Under the pieces are notes generated by a model that did no database searches, was not told the DNA's origin, and saw only the letters and a list, made by a program, of their open reading frames with translations. 64,000 bases of DNA, taken from contig OY992835.1 in the NCBI GenBank assembly GCA_963921425.1, positions 6,324,001 through 6,388,000 on the forward strand. Reading direction: 5' to 3'. The DNA comes from Dryas octopetala (Eukaryota; Streptophyta; Magnoliopsida; Rosales; Rosaceae). A program made the position numbers and the translations under genes. Shown here one piece after another: positions 33,941 to 44,471 of this stretch (its first letter is position 1; the number at the start of each line of letters is the position of its first letter).

Positions 33941-35716
33941 TTTATACCATAAACTGTATTCTTCACTTTTTGTTTCATAGTTACATCCTTCTAGCAAGTA
34001 GCAACTAAGAAACAACAGTCTTGGCTTCTAACCTATCCCTCTGTCTTCACTTTGAAGGAAACGAAATGCAGTCTCACGCATTATACATGGCAGTGTTAAA
34101 TGAGGAATCTACATGTGTGCCTTGCAAATACAAAATACCTACACTAGAGCGAAATTATTAAAAGAGTTAAAGGAAAGCAAACCAAAACCATGCATTATGC
34201 AGTTGACTCTAGGCTCAAATTTACAAGCAACACATATATTGATATTTTTTTTAGGTCACACATATATTGATATTAACAATGACATTCTTAGTACTTTGGG
34301 TACAAAGTGAAAATAACTCAGGCACATAATGTAAATCCATATGACAAAATGCAATGGGCTATGTGAAGGAAACCAAAGAAATTGTACAAGGAGAAACCAG
34401 AAAAAAAATAAAAATAAAAATAAAAAAATGCTGATGTCCTTAAATTTTAATAACCAATTGATAAAAACATTACACTCGTACGAGGGTTAAGTCAAAAAAA
34501 CATACGAGAGACGTCCACTTCTTCAACCTCATTCGAAAATGCACAGTTGTCACACATCCCTCAAATACATTGATTGTGTTTATATTCCTCCTGACTTGGT
34601 AGCACCAAACAAACAAATTGTGTCCCAGTGTGTGCATAACGTGTGCTTGTGTACAACTAGAGTAACCAATAACACAATGGTATCATTGCAGTCCTGTATT
34701 GGCTCAGGAAAATGGCGGAAAATGGAACTACGGCGGCATTGTCTTTTTGACTGCAACATGAAAGAGAAATCCATAGTAAATAACACCTTATGTTAGATTA
34801 ACCACATGTTGTAAAACCCAGTTCCTAATTTGTAGGTTTATTGTTTGATTTAATTGTATGTTTGATTATTTTAGATTAATTATGTGATATTTGAATTTAA
34901 GAAATAAGATTTATGTGGGCTTTATATTAAATTGTATGTTTGTGGCCATCTCTAAATTAGGTTTGTCTTTTAAGTGCATTTCAATTTTTTTTTTTTTTTG
35001 CGGGGGAGGGAGGGTTGAGTATTTTGGTGGGTGGCAACAGGGTATCTTTATTTCCTTTTTATTTTTTGGTTGATGGTCCAGATTTGTTTCATAATTCACA
35101 ATGATCAAACACTTTTATGATGCATTAGTTTTGACCTGCAGTAAATTTAAAGCTAATAAAGAAACTAACTGACAATACTGTACTATATCATAAAGGTTCT
35201 GCAATCCGGAATTTTCATAGAAGACCATTGAACTTTGCTCAGAGAAAAGTCATATTTAAAGATCACATGATCTTTTAAGAAATTGTAAACGGAAATGTGC
35301 AATGGTAGAATATAATACGTGCCTAGGAACATCACCAGGTCTAAGTAAAGTAGGCATTGCAAAGGGAGTCCATCTCGTCCAGCTCGACCACTTCCCTGCA
35401 GCAATGAAGGTTACAGAAGGGATAAAATTGAAGAAACATGTAATTTTAGCTGGAAAGGCACAAAACCTGGTAGTATGTTTCCATTGATTTACTTAGGCTG
35501 TGATGGATGACAAACCTGACTAAAAGCAGTTACCAAGTATTAGATCCCAAAAAATAAAACTTATATGTATATTGTATGCAAGTTACCAATGACAAGGAAA
35601 ACAGGACAGTGCATAGGGAGATCGAAGCTAAAAGAAGAAATCATCAACTGCACAAGTTTATCTGGCCTGAGTGCTGGGCTATACACTCTGGAAATGTTGC
35701 TCAGTGGTAAGAGACA

Positions 35717-35751
35717 AAGGCCCCGAGCAACGAGCATGTTGCTCGGGCCTT
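35717..35751. other. Short strong hairpin
   Basis: AAGGCCCCGAGCAAC and GTTGCTCGGGCCTT flank a 6-base loop and pair over 14 bases with one bulge; ATTTTTCTT follows. It lies in an intron of the RecQ pseudogene. Confidence 0.7.
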
Positions 35752-38700
35752 ATTTTTCTTACAGTACTCTTGATTGAGGGATTAACACGTGGAATTGATG
35801 CCCATATGATGGTCTAAAAAGGCTTTAAATTATCACTTCAATTGAGGCTTCTAGCTAAAGCTCTATTTTCTTTGGTTTAACTTATGACACAAGCAAATTA
35901 AATACCTATTTGGGACTCACCATGTTAAAAATTAATATAAGTAAGCATTCAATAATTTATTAAGATGGCCTTAATTCAGTGAATTTTTTTGCACATTCCT
36001 ACCTTTATATACCGTGTATAAATACAGATACAAATATTAGGGTAGTTTGGATTATCATAGCCTGTTATGCTTCACCTGTGAGTCCCAATAGGAGTTAAGT
36101 TCAAGTATAACGACTAGAAAACCGCAAAATGTGTCAAGTCCCCCCATACTGTCAAACTAGTTACACATTAATTTCAGTTGGAGAAGCCATATACCTCAAA
36201 CAAAAAACGTTTAATTTGAAATACTAACCATCTGGTTAGTCGATTCCCATGTCAAATGCTACCTGGAATGCATATGCAAGGTGTGAGGAAGATAGGTTGC
36301 CAAAAAGAAAATTTTAGAAAGAAAAAGACAACTGCAAGCAAACATACTGTGCCAACAATAACTTGTAGTTTGCTATTGCTCCACCTGTGCCATCAAACAT
36401 ACAAAAGAGGATCACAAAGTAAATATACAATAGAATATTTCACAAGCATTGGGCATGCTAAACAAATAACCCAAAGAGAACAAGTTTTAACTCAACTTCC
36501 ATAAAGATAACACTAGTAGCTGAGGAATAGACAATAAAGGGTGATAATTAAGTTATTGCAGGTTGTCTTGAATGATATGAGCAGGCATACAACTGCTAGA
36601 AACAAGACCTCCAACTATCTATTAGTTGTGTCGTCTAGAAACCAAAAGTTAAAACCTTTTTTTTTTTAAGAAACCAAAAGTTAAAACTTTTTTCTTTTAG
36701 AAACCAAAACTTATATCAATCCATTAAAGAATTATATATGTAATCTACAAGCCAAATAATACATTACAGCTTTAGGTTTCTGGTTCTAATGGCCATCTAG
36801 AAACAATGTTAGAATTGATAAGTAGTCGAAAATTGCAAGGAAAGTTTTATTGCAGCTTGCAGTAAATAGAAAAACGTGAAAAGTACAAAATCCTATGTGG
36901 AACAAAATTAGAGGAAGAATTAAGAAGATGGGACGTGAAGTTACCTCTCCTTTCATAATTATAACATATTTTATCCATACAGCAGACATTGTTCAATAAA
37001 GAAAAGAATTAAGGAGAGCAGATCTCCCCGTCTCAGCCCCCTGGAGGCTCTAAATCTACCCCTTGGTCTGCCGTTAATTATCATTGAAACATTAGCTAAT
37101 CAAGCAACCACTAATCCCTGTCCTCCAACCCCCGTTCATTTCCAAAACATTATCTAGGAATGCCCAATTAACATGATCATACTGTTTTTCAAAGTCAATC
37201 TTGAAGAAAAGACCTTAATTTCTCAAGCAATATTCCTGTGCAAACTGTTTTTGAAGACACGTTATATTTTCTATAGGCCAAAATTGCTATATTTTAAGAA
37301 ATATGCTAAACACATTATATAGTAATTATGCTATGCAAATGTTTCTGTCGGAAATCCGTCTTCCTTGTTTTGATAAATCAAAAGATTATCCAACCAATTC
37401 ATATTGTGAAGAAATGTTCTTTAAACATGCATAGACTATCATTTCAGGATTGTGATAATTATATCTATCATTTTGTGGCAATTTTGAAATGACAACATTT
37501 TACATGCCCAACTTCGCAGCTTAGATGCAATCTGATCAGAATGAGATTATGCCAACTCCATGAATATCCAAATGCCTCCTAATCTGAGCACATCTCCCGG
37601 TCAGAGACAAGGGATGGATGTAGCTAGGCTAGGTCAACTCTATCATTGGTTTCTGTCAGGCATTATATTCAAACCTAGAAACAATTTTGGTGACAATTAA
37701 TGGAAAGTTGTCAACAACAGAAAATTAACTGAAAAATGCAGACATGTTCACATTCCTTTCTAGAGAAGCAATAAACTATTCCAGATTCATTGTCTGAATA
37801 AGAGTCTCGATTAGTCGAATGAATTCTGCAATTTAACCACCTTGCCAACTGAAGACTTTTCTCCTACCTACAGCATAAGGAATTATGGCCGCAGCTTTTA
37901 AAATTCAAAGCCAGAAATTATAAACATATAAACAAACCATATAAAAGAGATTTGACCGGTTGACTGTGCTGACAAACTTTGTGCTGACAAACTTTACACA
38001 TCTTGGAAGGTGGAGCATCTCCATTAGATCACTTTGGACTTTCTGGATAGCAGTTGCCTAAAACATAGACAACAAAACCATCAACTCGCCCGAAAAATTG
38101 AAATTAGAAGCAATAAAATGGATACTTCATTCTTTTCATATTCTTTATAATAAAAAAATGGAGGTGATATTTGCACGCCCAAAGCTGCCCCTTACACTCC
38201 TGTTACTTTATAATTTGGATTGACAGAAATGCCCCAATATTTCAAGGTCTTGATTATGGTAGAAAGAAACATTGATGCAAATTGTTTGTTTCAATGTGAG
38301 GCCCAGCACATCTATCTATATTAGGAACATTTACACACAGACAAAATTCCAATGAAGGTAAACAGTAAAAACAATGATAATAAATTTAAAAGACACGCAT
38401 TTCCAACTTGTCCACTCAAGCTGGAGCAAGATGTCCACCAACCTCATCTTTCCTATCGAAGAAACACAACTTTATTGCCATGCATAAAAACAATACATGA
38501 TAGTGGACAAGAAGTCCACACTGACACTACATTACAATGCACACTACAGCATAGATCCTCCGAATCTACAACCTGAAAACAGGGACTAAACTTAAATTAT
38601 AACACAGCTGCTCTCCAATCTGATAAAATATGAGAAAAAGAAGTGACCCTAATTCTGATGAAACCACGGCCCAAAAGGACCAGAATCTGACTTTGACCCA

Positions 38701-38879
38701 AAGCCCCTCCACCCCTACCCCTTTATAGTCTTCAAAAATCCTTTTTTCCTATCTGACCAGATCACCCAAAACACAGCCATCGCCATACAACCCCAAAATA
38801 CTTTGACCTTCTTGCTGCCCCCTAGCACCTTATGCTTTTCACAAAGCAAAGAAACACTCCCTGGAATAAAAACATGTTC

Positions 38880-39400
38880 TAATGATGGAACAAAGAATGG
38901 AATAATAACCCCAGAAAGAACCTGCTCTCAAATAAAGTGAATATCAACCTCGACATGCTTGGTTCTCTCGTAAAGAACAGTATCTCTCACTATAACTCCC
39001 AACATCAAGGATGGAATGAAGCAATAAAATCTCATAAGTACCCTGAATCATAGTACAATACTCAGCCTCAGACAATCTAGAGACTTCACCTTTCTTCTTA
39101 CTCTTCCATGATATAACATGATTCCCATTAAAGGTACAGAACCCATTGTAGATCACCTATTTATACATGAACCAACATAGTCTGTATCAGTGAAACAAGA
39201 TACCATAAGATGTGATGGACAACATTAAAATGGGATGTAAGGGGTGCATGCATGAACTGACTAACAATACACATAAAAATAATAATGGGTCTAGCGTTGG
39301 TCAGATATATGAGTCTACCTACAAGACGTATGCTGGTGGATAAGGTCATAGATCACCAGACTCAGTGGATAACTTGAAATTCAAATCGATAAGCGGAAGA
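38880..39400 (-). mobile_element. Copia fragment (RT end and RNase H)
   Basis: On the minus strand 39349-39161 reads RLVGRLIYLTNARPIIIFMC...QFMHAPLTSHFNVVHHILWYL, the end of a copia reverse transcriptase. It is followed after frameshifts by WKSKKKGEVSRLSEAEYCTM (RNase H, 39156-38944) and TKHVEVDIHFI (about 38940). It is a truncated insertion within the RecQ pseudogene with no LTR recognised. Confidence 0.75.
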
Positions 39401-40152
39401 TGTTGGTCGCATACCAGCAACCTAGATCAACTTTGAAGGTGACAAAGATATTCCATGACGTGTGCGTACCAAGTAAACGCTCCCCCTCAACCAAGAAGAA
39501 TAAAACTAAAAGGAATATCTCTAAATGTTTAGGCAGATATACTCAGAGAGAAGCTAAAAAATTGATTCTATTTCAAAGCAACTCTTATTATGTTCCAACC
39601 AACTGTCTATAAGAGAGCCACAATCGCACACCTTCAAAGAGTAACCGCCTTCTAGTTCACATAAAATAGTTAGTGAAGTACCATCCACCAACAACATATT
39701 AGTCCATACATTGTTTAAGAGCGCAAGGACTAACCGCCATCTTGTTCACATAAAATATCTCTAATCATATTCTTTTAAAAAAGGAATACATCTCAGATCA
39801 TACACTCACTAAATCGCTTCATACTCAGAGTAGTTAGTCTGCATCAGCAGTACTCACACCTTTCTGTGTAACACCTTTACAAGGAAAATATGGTAGTTAA
39901 TTTAAATTTGTGGGAATCATGTTTATAAACCGGGGCGTTTTTGTGTATTCAAGTTATGGAAATAACAGGAGTGCTAGAAGCTTTTCTGGAAGTTTGATAG
40001 TGCCTCCCTTAAACAAGATAAGAATTAAAGATAGATAAAGGACATACAGTCAAAGCAATCACAGGATCATTGGGAAACTGAGTCTTGAGGATACCAAGAC
40101 TTTGGTAATCTGGTAGAAAATCATGACCCCACAGGCTGCAGCAATGTGCCTC

Positions 40153-41042
40153 CTGTCAAATAACCTTTAGAATTAGACACTAGAGAAGTATGAAACTCAG
40201 CAAACAATTTTATTAAAACTAGCTTCAACAGGACAAGTCCAAGAAATGCAATTGAAAAGAACCAGATGAAGCCAAAATGCAATTTGAAATCAAAATGGTA
40301 ACCCAAAAAAGATTTAAGTGGCTCGGTGCGGGGCAGCGCAGCGCAGAGAATCCCAGCAAAACCTAACTTCTACATTCTCATCTTTTCCTAATCCTTCTCT
40401 TTCTTCATCTATAGGCTATAGCCCAAAGAAAGGTGCTTAGCAATCTGATGGAGTCAAGTCTCTGGTTTTACTTTCAGCAGCGGACAAATGAATTGACAAG
40501 TAAATTTGTTTCTTGTTTTTTATTCAATTTTACTCCCTGTACTTTAGTAAGTTGGACTCGGATGAAGTTAAAAAACAAGAGTAAGAGTAAGTACTAAGTA
40601 CTGTTCATAAGTTACTTTACTATTTTGGTTAAGTTGGAAACGTGGGCCGGGCCCGTACGTTTCTCATTATTATTTAACACCATCCATAAAAACCATCATC
40701 AAACAAAAAAAAGGAAACGAAAATCCTGAATCCACTCATTCTTCACCCTTGTTCCAGAGGAGGCGGCTAGCAAGTAGATCTGATCTCCAGGGTAAAATCT
40801 ATCTCCCAATTAAGCTGGCTGTGTTTTGGAAAGGTGGCTCTGGCTGTGTTAAGAACAACAACAACAACAACAATACGATCTGGTAACTTCCTTTCTCCTT
40901 TTGCAGAACAAGTTAGTGTTTTATCATATATGATATAATTCTATTCTGACAAAACAAAAACACACAGAATTATATGTTCAGGAGGATCTACTTTCTCATC
41001 AAATACTTCAGTTGGTCATTACACAAAATTATCTCAATTCAG
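40153..41042. other. Spacer; start of a duplicated 3' trailer
   Basis: No gene was seen upstream of the RecQ block; the exons expected for helicase motif I are absent. From about 40940 the sequence is a direct duplicate of 41103-41258, the presumed 3' trailer of the protease gene. Confidence 0.5.
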
Positions 41043-42010
41043 TTTCTCATCAAAATAAAATTGTTCACTCTCTCTCAACAATTCTTCTTCCTGATGATTG
41101 TTCTGACAAAAAAAAAAAAAAAAAAACCATAGAACTATATGTTCAGGACATCTACTTTCTCATCAAATATCATTACACAAAATTATCTCAATTCAATTTC
41201 TCATAAAAAATAAAATTGTCTATCACCACTTCTCAATTCTTCTTCCTGATGATTGGATACCAAACACTGGCGGCTATTAAATTGAGGCCTTCTCCCCCAA
41301 CCATCCTGATTTTTCCATAACCTTCCTCGCCCCATTTAGTTCCCCAGGAATTCAAAACTGTGAAATATTTCTCCTTGTCTTCCATTACATAACCTGTCAA
41401 GTTCAAGCCATGCCAGTCATACCCTCCCCCACACACGATGCAATAGTCCTGTATCGTCTTGCCATAGTCTGGACATTCCATCCTTTCGCAAGTAAAAGGA
41501 AGACAAGGTTTATCGACTTGCAGGGTATTTTCGATAAACCTTGTCTTCCTTTTACTTGCGAAAGGATGGAATGTCCAGACTATGGCAAGACGATACAGGA
41601 CTATTGCATCGTGTATGGGGGAGGGTATGACTGGCATGGCTTGAACTTGACAGGTTATGTAATGGAAGACAAGGAGAAATATTTCACAGTTTTGAATTCC
41701 TGGGGAACTAAATGGGGCGAGGAAGGTTATGGAAAAATCAGGATGGTTGGGGGAGAAGACCTCAATTTAATAGCCGCCAGTGTTTGGTATCCAATCATCA
41801 GAAAGAAGAATTGAGAAGTGGTGACAGACAATTTTATTTTTTATGAGAAATTGAATTGAGATAATTTTGTGTAATGGTATTTGATGAGAAAGTAGATGTC
41901 CTGAACATATAGTTCTATGGTTTTTTTTTTTTTTGTCAGAACAATCATCAGGAAGAAGAATTGTTGAGAGAGAGTGAAAAATTGGGTGAACAATTTTATT
42001 TTGATGAGAT
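41043..42010. repeat. Near-perfect inverted repeat built from a protease exon
   Basis: The left arm 41043-41516 and right arm 41531-42010 are inverted copies around a 14-bp spacer. By eye they differ by a few substitutions, a poly-A length change and one insertion of about 11 bp near 41978. Each arm contains a papain-type last exon and its trailer. Confidence 0.93.
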
Positions 42011-42462
42011 AGGCCAATGATTGTCACAATACATACCCCTTTGTATTTGGTGAGGTCTCCAGGAGATTTTGGGCTCCCAAGTGCTAGCACACATATGGCC
42101 GGCTGCGTTTCAAGTAATCGGATAGTGTCACTCTCCCCTTTAACCCAACCATAATCGTCGATAAACACTTTTCTTCCCTTCTGCAAAAAAAAATAAATAA
42201 ACAAAATAAACAAAATAAATGGTTATGTGACTCATTTTAGCTCAAGCTTTTATATGTCTCATTTAAAATAAGCTACTTACATTCATTGGCCCCTCCAAAG
42301 ATAATCCACATACTTTTGTGTACGCTAGGCAGCTTCTTATTGATCCTTGAACACCAGTAGCTACTAATTCTCTTGCGGAGAGTGTGACTCGCTCTCCGGT
42401 GGCCATGTGGTGCACGGCTTCCACACATGCCACAACTGCCATTGCACCGCAAATGTTTTCAT
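41233..42462 (-). pseudogene. Papain-like cysteine protease (C1A), 5'-truncated
   Basis: Three exons read in order on the minus strand: 42281-42462 (ENICGAMAVVACVEAVHHM, GERVTLSARELVA), 42037-42180 (VFIDDYGWVKGESDTIRLLE, QPAICVLALGS) and 41233-41516 (DYCIVCGGGYDWHGLNLTGY, YFTVLNSWGTKWGEEGYGKI). The active-site Cys corresponds to the C of NICGAM (usually SCWAF, so the motif is diverged), the His to DWHG, and the Asn to NSWG. The first exon with signal peptide and propeptide is missing; GTE-like sequence starts instead. Joining 42037 and 41516 restores a frame across GG|TC, so splicing would have to skip the inverted copy lying between them. C1A enzymes degrade proteins in vacuole or apoplast. 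I treat this as a remnant; a diverged, non-catalytic relative is possible. Confidence 0.72.
41531..41814 (+). pseudogene. Inverted copy of the protease last exon
   Basis: This is the plus-strand duplicate of 41233-41516, ending YFTVLNSWGTKWGEEGYGKI, then ...SVWYPIIRKKN and TGA (41812-41814). It differs by a few residues (Tyr for Cys in the DYCIV-GGG part, GGED for GGEG). It has no upstream exons in this orientation and lies in the intron of the minus-strand copy. Confidence 0.85.
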
Positions 42463-42888
42463 CTGTCAAGGAGACGGAAAACTTTTTATGTTCATTATCT
42501 CATGTAAATTCTCAGAAACATGAAAGAAAAGAGAAAGAAGGCATTATGGCAAAAGGATGAATGAGATTATAACAGAAAAGGCAAGCGAAAGCGGAACCTT
42601 GTGAAATGGAGGTATGTTAATGTTTTCATATGATATCTGTTCTGTATATTTTTCCAACTAAATATTTGAATGTTTTTCTTATTGGTGTACTGCCTTTATT
42701 GCTGCAGATTCGTAGTGAGTCTGGGTTTAGCAACTCATTAATGACACCATGTAAAGGTTTTTCTTTTGTGTTTTTTTTGTTTCCCTCAATAACTGCTCTG
42801 CATATACTCATTTATTCAACTGTTCAAAATGTGTTATGTAAGGAGATTATTTCTAACAGCAGAAATCTTATTACATGCATGTACCCAG

Positions 42889-43046
42889 GCAATGACCCAG
42901 TTGATGAGGATGTAGATATTGTTGGTGGGAACGATGCTCCTATTTCAAGTTTCCCTCCAGTAGAAATAGCGAAAGATGTGGCTCACAGAAACAGTAAATG
43001 CAGTAGCTCAAGTGGCTCCAGTAGTGATTCAGGCTCTTCATCCAGT
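42889..43046 (+). pseudogene. GTE (BET-type bromodomain factor) C-terminal fragment
   Basis: After an acceptor at 42886-42888 the sequence encodes GNDPVDEDVDIVGGNDAPIS, SFPPVEIAKDVAHRNSKC and a serine-rich end SSSSGSSSDSGSSSSG, then a GTTTGT donor. This matches the end of the NET region and Ser tail of plant GTE transcription factors, which bind acetylated histones through a bromodomain that is absent here. Without the rest it is a fragment; whether neighbouring short pieces (near 42575-42770) are exons is unclear. Confidence 0.65.
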
Positions 43047-43227
43047 GGTTTGTGTTTCTGCATACTTTTCATATGTGTGGCTGTCTCAAAAAAAATTTTC
43101 GACATTTTAATTTTGGAGCTTGTAAGAATGAGACTTTTCATGCATTTTTGTTTTAGATCTGAAGGCATTTAAGAGACATAATGGGAAAAACATATTTTGT
43201 CCTTGACAAATAACTATTTTACTAAAT

Positions 43228-43228
<1 letters not shown>

Positions 43229-43292
<64 letters not shown>
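43229..43292. repeat. (CT)n microsatellite
   Basis: About 32 uninterrupted CT units. Confidence 0.97.
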
Positions 43293-43295
<3 letters not shown>

Positions 43296-43309
43296 CATCC
43301 ACTAAGTTT

Positions 43310-43470
43310 TACATCCCCCTCCCTACAAAAGAAAGAAAAGATTCTTTTCTCCTGCTTATACCTTGAATAGAATTTAGTCGAGGTGGGGTAGGAACCCCCA
43401 CCCCACAAAAGGAAGAAAAGGTTATTTTCTCCTGCTTAGACCTTTGAGTAGAATTTAGTAGAGATAGGGT
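43310..43470. repeat. Two tandem copies of an 80-bp unit
   Basis: The phrase TTTTCTCCTGCTTATACC, then GAATAGAATTTAGTCGAG and GGGGTAGGAACC, recurs about 80 bp later with substitutions. Confidence 0.75.
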
Positions 43471-43751
43471 GGGAACCTTGGGAACCCATTTTTGTTGGAT
43501 GGGGTGGTTATTAATCTATTGAAACCTTCCTTGTTGGTGTCAGGCTGACTAGCTCTGATTGGGCCTCCAGTGCTTATTGGTTTTAGTGACTGTGGTTCTG
43601 TGGCAGGGTATTCTAATTTTGGCTTTTTTATTGGAGTGGTGGTGGTAGAATAAAACTGCTTTGAAATTTTAGTGAAAGCACTTGCCAATGAGGGTTTAGG
43701 ATTTCTCACACAGGGTTTAGAGAGAAATCTGTTAAAGAGGGTTTTGATCAT
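43455..43751 (-). CDS. Unassigned N-terminal exon with mitochondrial-targeting character
   Basis: A 98-codon frame starts MIKTLFNRFLSKPCVRNPKP and continues to FYSTTTTPIKKPKLEYP. It has an Arg/Lys- and Ser-rich, acid-free first 40 residues with FYST, the usual look of a plant mitochondrial presequence. A possible donor (GAAG|GTTTCAAT, about 43522) would end the exon earlier. No downstream exon or family was recognised. It could be a first exon of a gene whose rest is lost, or a chance frame. Confidence 0.35.
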   Translation of the reverse strand: MIKTLFNRFLSKPCVRNPKPSLASAFTKISKQFYSTTTTPIKKPKLEYPATEPQSLKPISTGGPIRASQPDTNKEGFNRLITTPSNKNGFPRFPPYLY

Positions 43752-44100
43752 TTGTTAGGATGTTTGATGATTTTTCAATTCATGAGTGATATATTTCTGG
43801 CTGCTGATGCTTAGCAAGGGCAATATGGACCTAAGACACAATTCTTATATTTCGTTGGAAAACTTTATCCCCTTGAAAAACATGAGCAGGTGGTAATTTA
43901 GCTTCTGGACAATGAATGGACGGTGTTGGGTGGTGTGTCTTTTCTTTATGAGTAAAATATATGGCATCTTGATATTTTCTTATGAAAAGGTGGCATCTTA
44001 ATCATTCTGAACATATGTAGCAATAAGTATAATTTCAAAGCCACTTTTGTTGAAACTGGTACTCAATATTGTTAAACTGGCAAAAGAAGAGAAAGGGTAC

Positions 44101-44471
44101 CTTCTTGATTTCGGGCTTCATTATAGTGGCTGCTCCAATCCTTAGATTTGGCCATAATTCTCTGACAAAACATTTGAAATTAAAGTCCATGCAAGAAAGC
44201 AAGTCCATGCAAGAAAGCAAGATCATGGCCCCAAAAAAAAAAAAAAAAATACACGAGAGTTCCTTACCTTGTTGGGCGGGTTCTTCTCGATTGAAGAGGT
44301 AAATGACAAATGGAGCAGCATGGGGTTCTTCTCGATTGAAGCGGGAAAGGACACATGTAGCAGCATAGGGTTCTTCCCGATTGAAGTGGGAAATTGACGG
44401 TGGGTATGATTGCCGTGGAGTTTAGCAAGGGTTTGTGAGATTGCGGTTGCGGTTGACAATGCCATGGTCAA
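44101..44471 (-). CDS. Unassigned exon pair with internal 16-residue repeats
   Basis: Exon 1 (44268-44471) starts MTMALSTATAISQTLAKLHG, a hydroxylated, acid-free start like a plastid presequence, followed by three tandem repeats of about 16 residues (FPTSIGKNPMLLHVS, FPASIEKNPMLLHLS, FTSSIEKNPPNK) and a good donor CAAG|GTAAGG. An in-frame second exon (44101-44161, RIMAKSKDWSSHYNEARNQE) lies between an acceptor TTTGTCAG and a donor GTACCC. No further exons or family were recognised. Confidence 0.35.

Larger units (their letters stand above)
31718..40152 (-). pseudogene. RecQ-type DNA helicase gene, 5'-truncated and decayed
   Basis: Exon-like blocks in helicase order on the minus strand: 40048-40152 ([20 protein letters not shown], motif II region), 37938-38057 (TAIQKVQSDLMEML...VNRSNLFYM), 37744-37867 (NESGIVYCFSRKECEHV), 36229-36262 (motif V, VAFDMGID then a stop), 35467-35519 (VRFVIHHSLSKSMETYYQ), 35336-35395 (motif VI, GRAGRDGLPLQCLLYL), 35170-35237, 34684-34750 (QSKRQCRRSSIFRHFPEP, zinc-binding part), 32890-32997 and 32403-32467 (RQC winged-helix part, LTVLQLVDKIK, LKREEIEQLAIQL) and 31718-31796 (EEEFQHTAYATNAYVTIG). 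Motifs I and Ia are missing. Lesions include TAA for the conserved Lys in motif V (36236-36238), frameshifts in 37744-37867, an in-frame 15-bp duplication at 37966-37995, and a lost donor after 34684. It resembles plant RECQL2/MED34-type proteins, but the subfamily is a guess. Confidence 0.82.

Noticed and set aside
35680-35760. tRNA gene near the TCAGTGGTAAGAG phrase
   Set aside because: Only a loose A-box-like word is present; no B-box or cloverleaf could be formed.
41410-41520. Antisense start of the plus-strand protease frame as a real N-terminus
   Set aside because: The first 37 codons of that frame are the reverse complement of the other arm and appear only because the palindrome is open across its centre.
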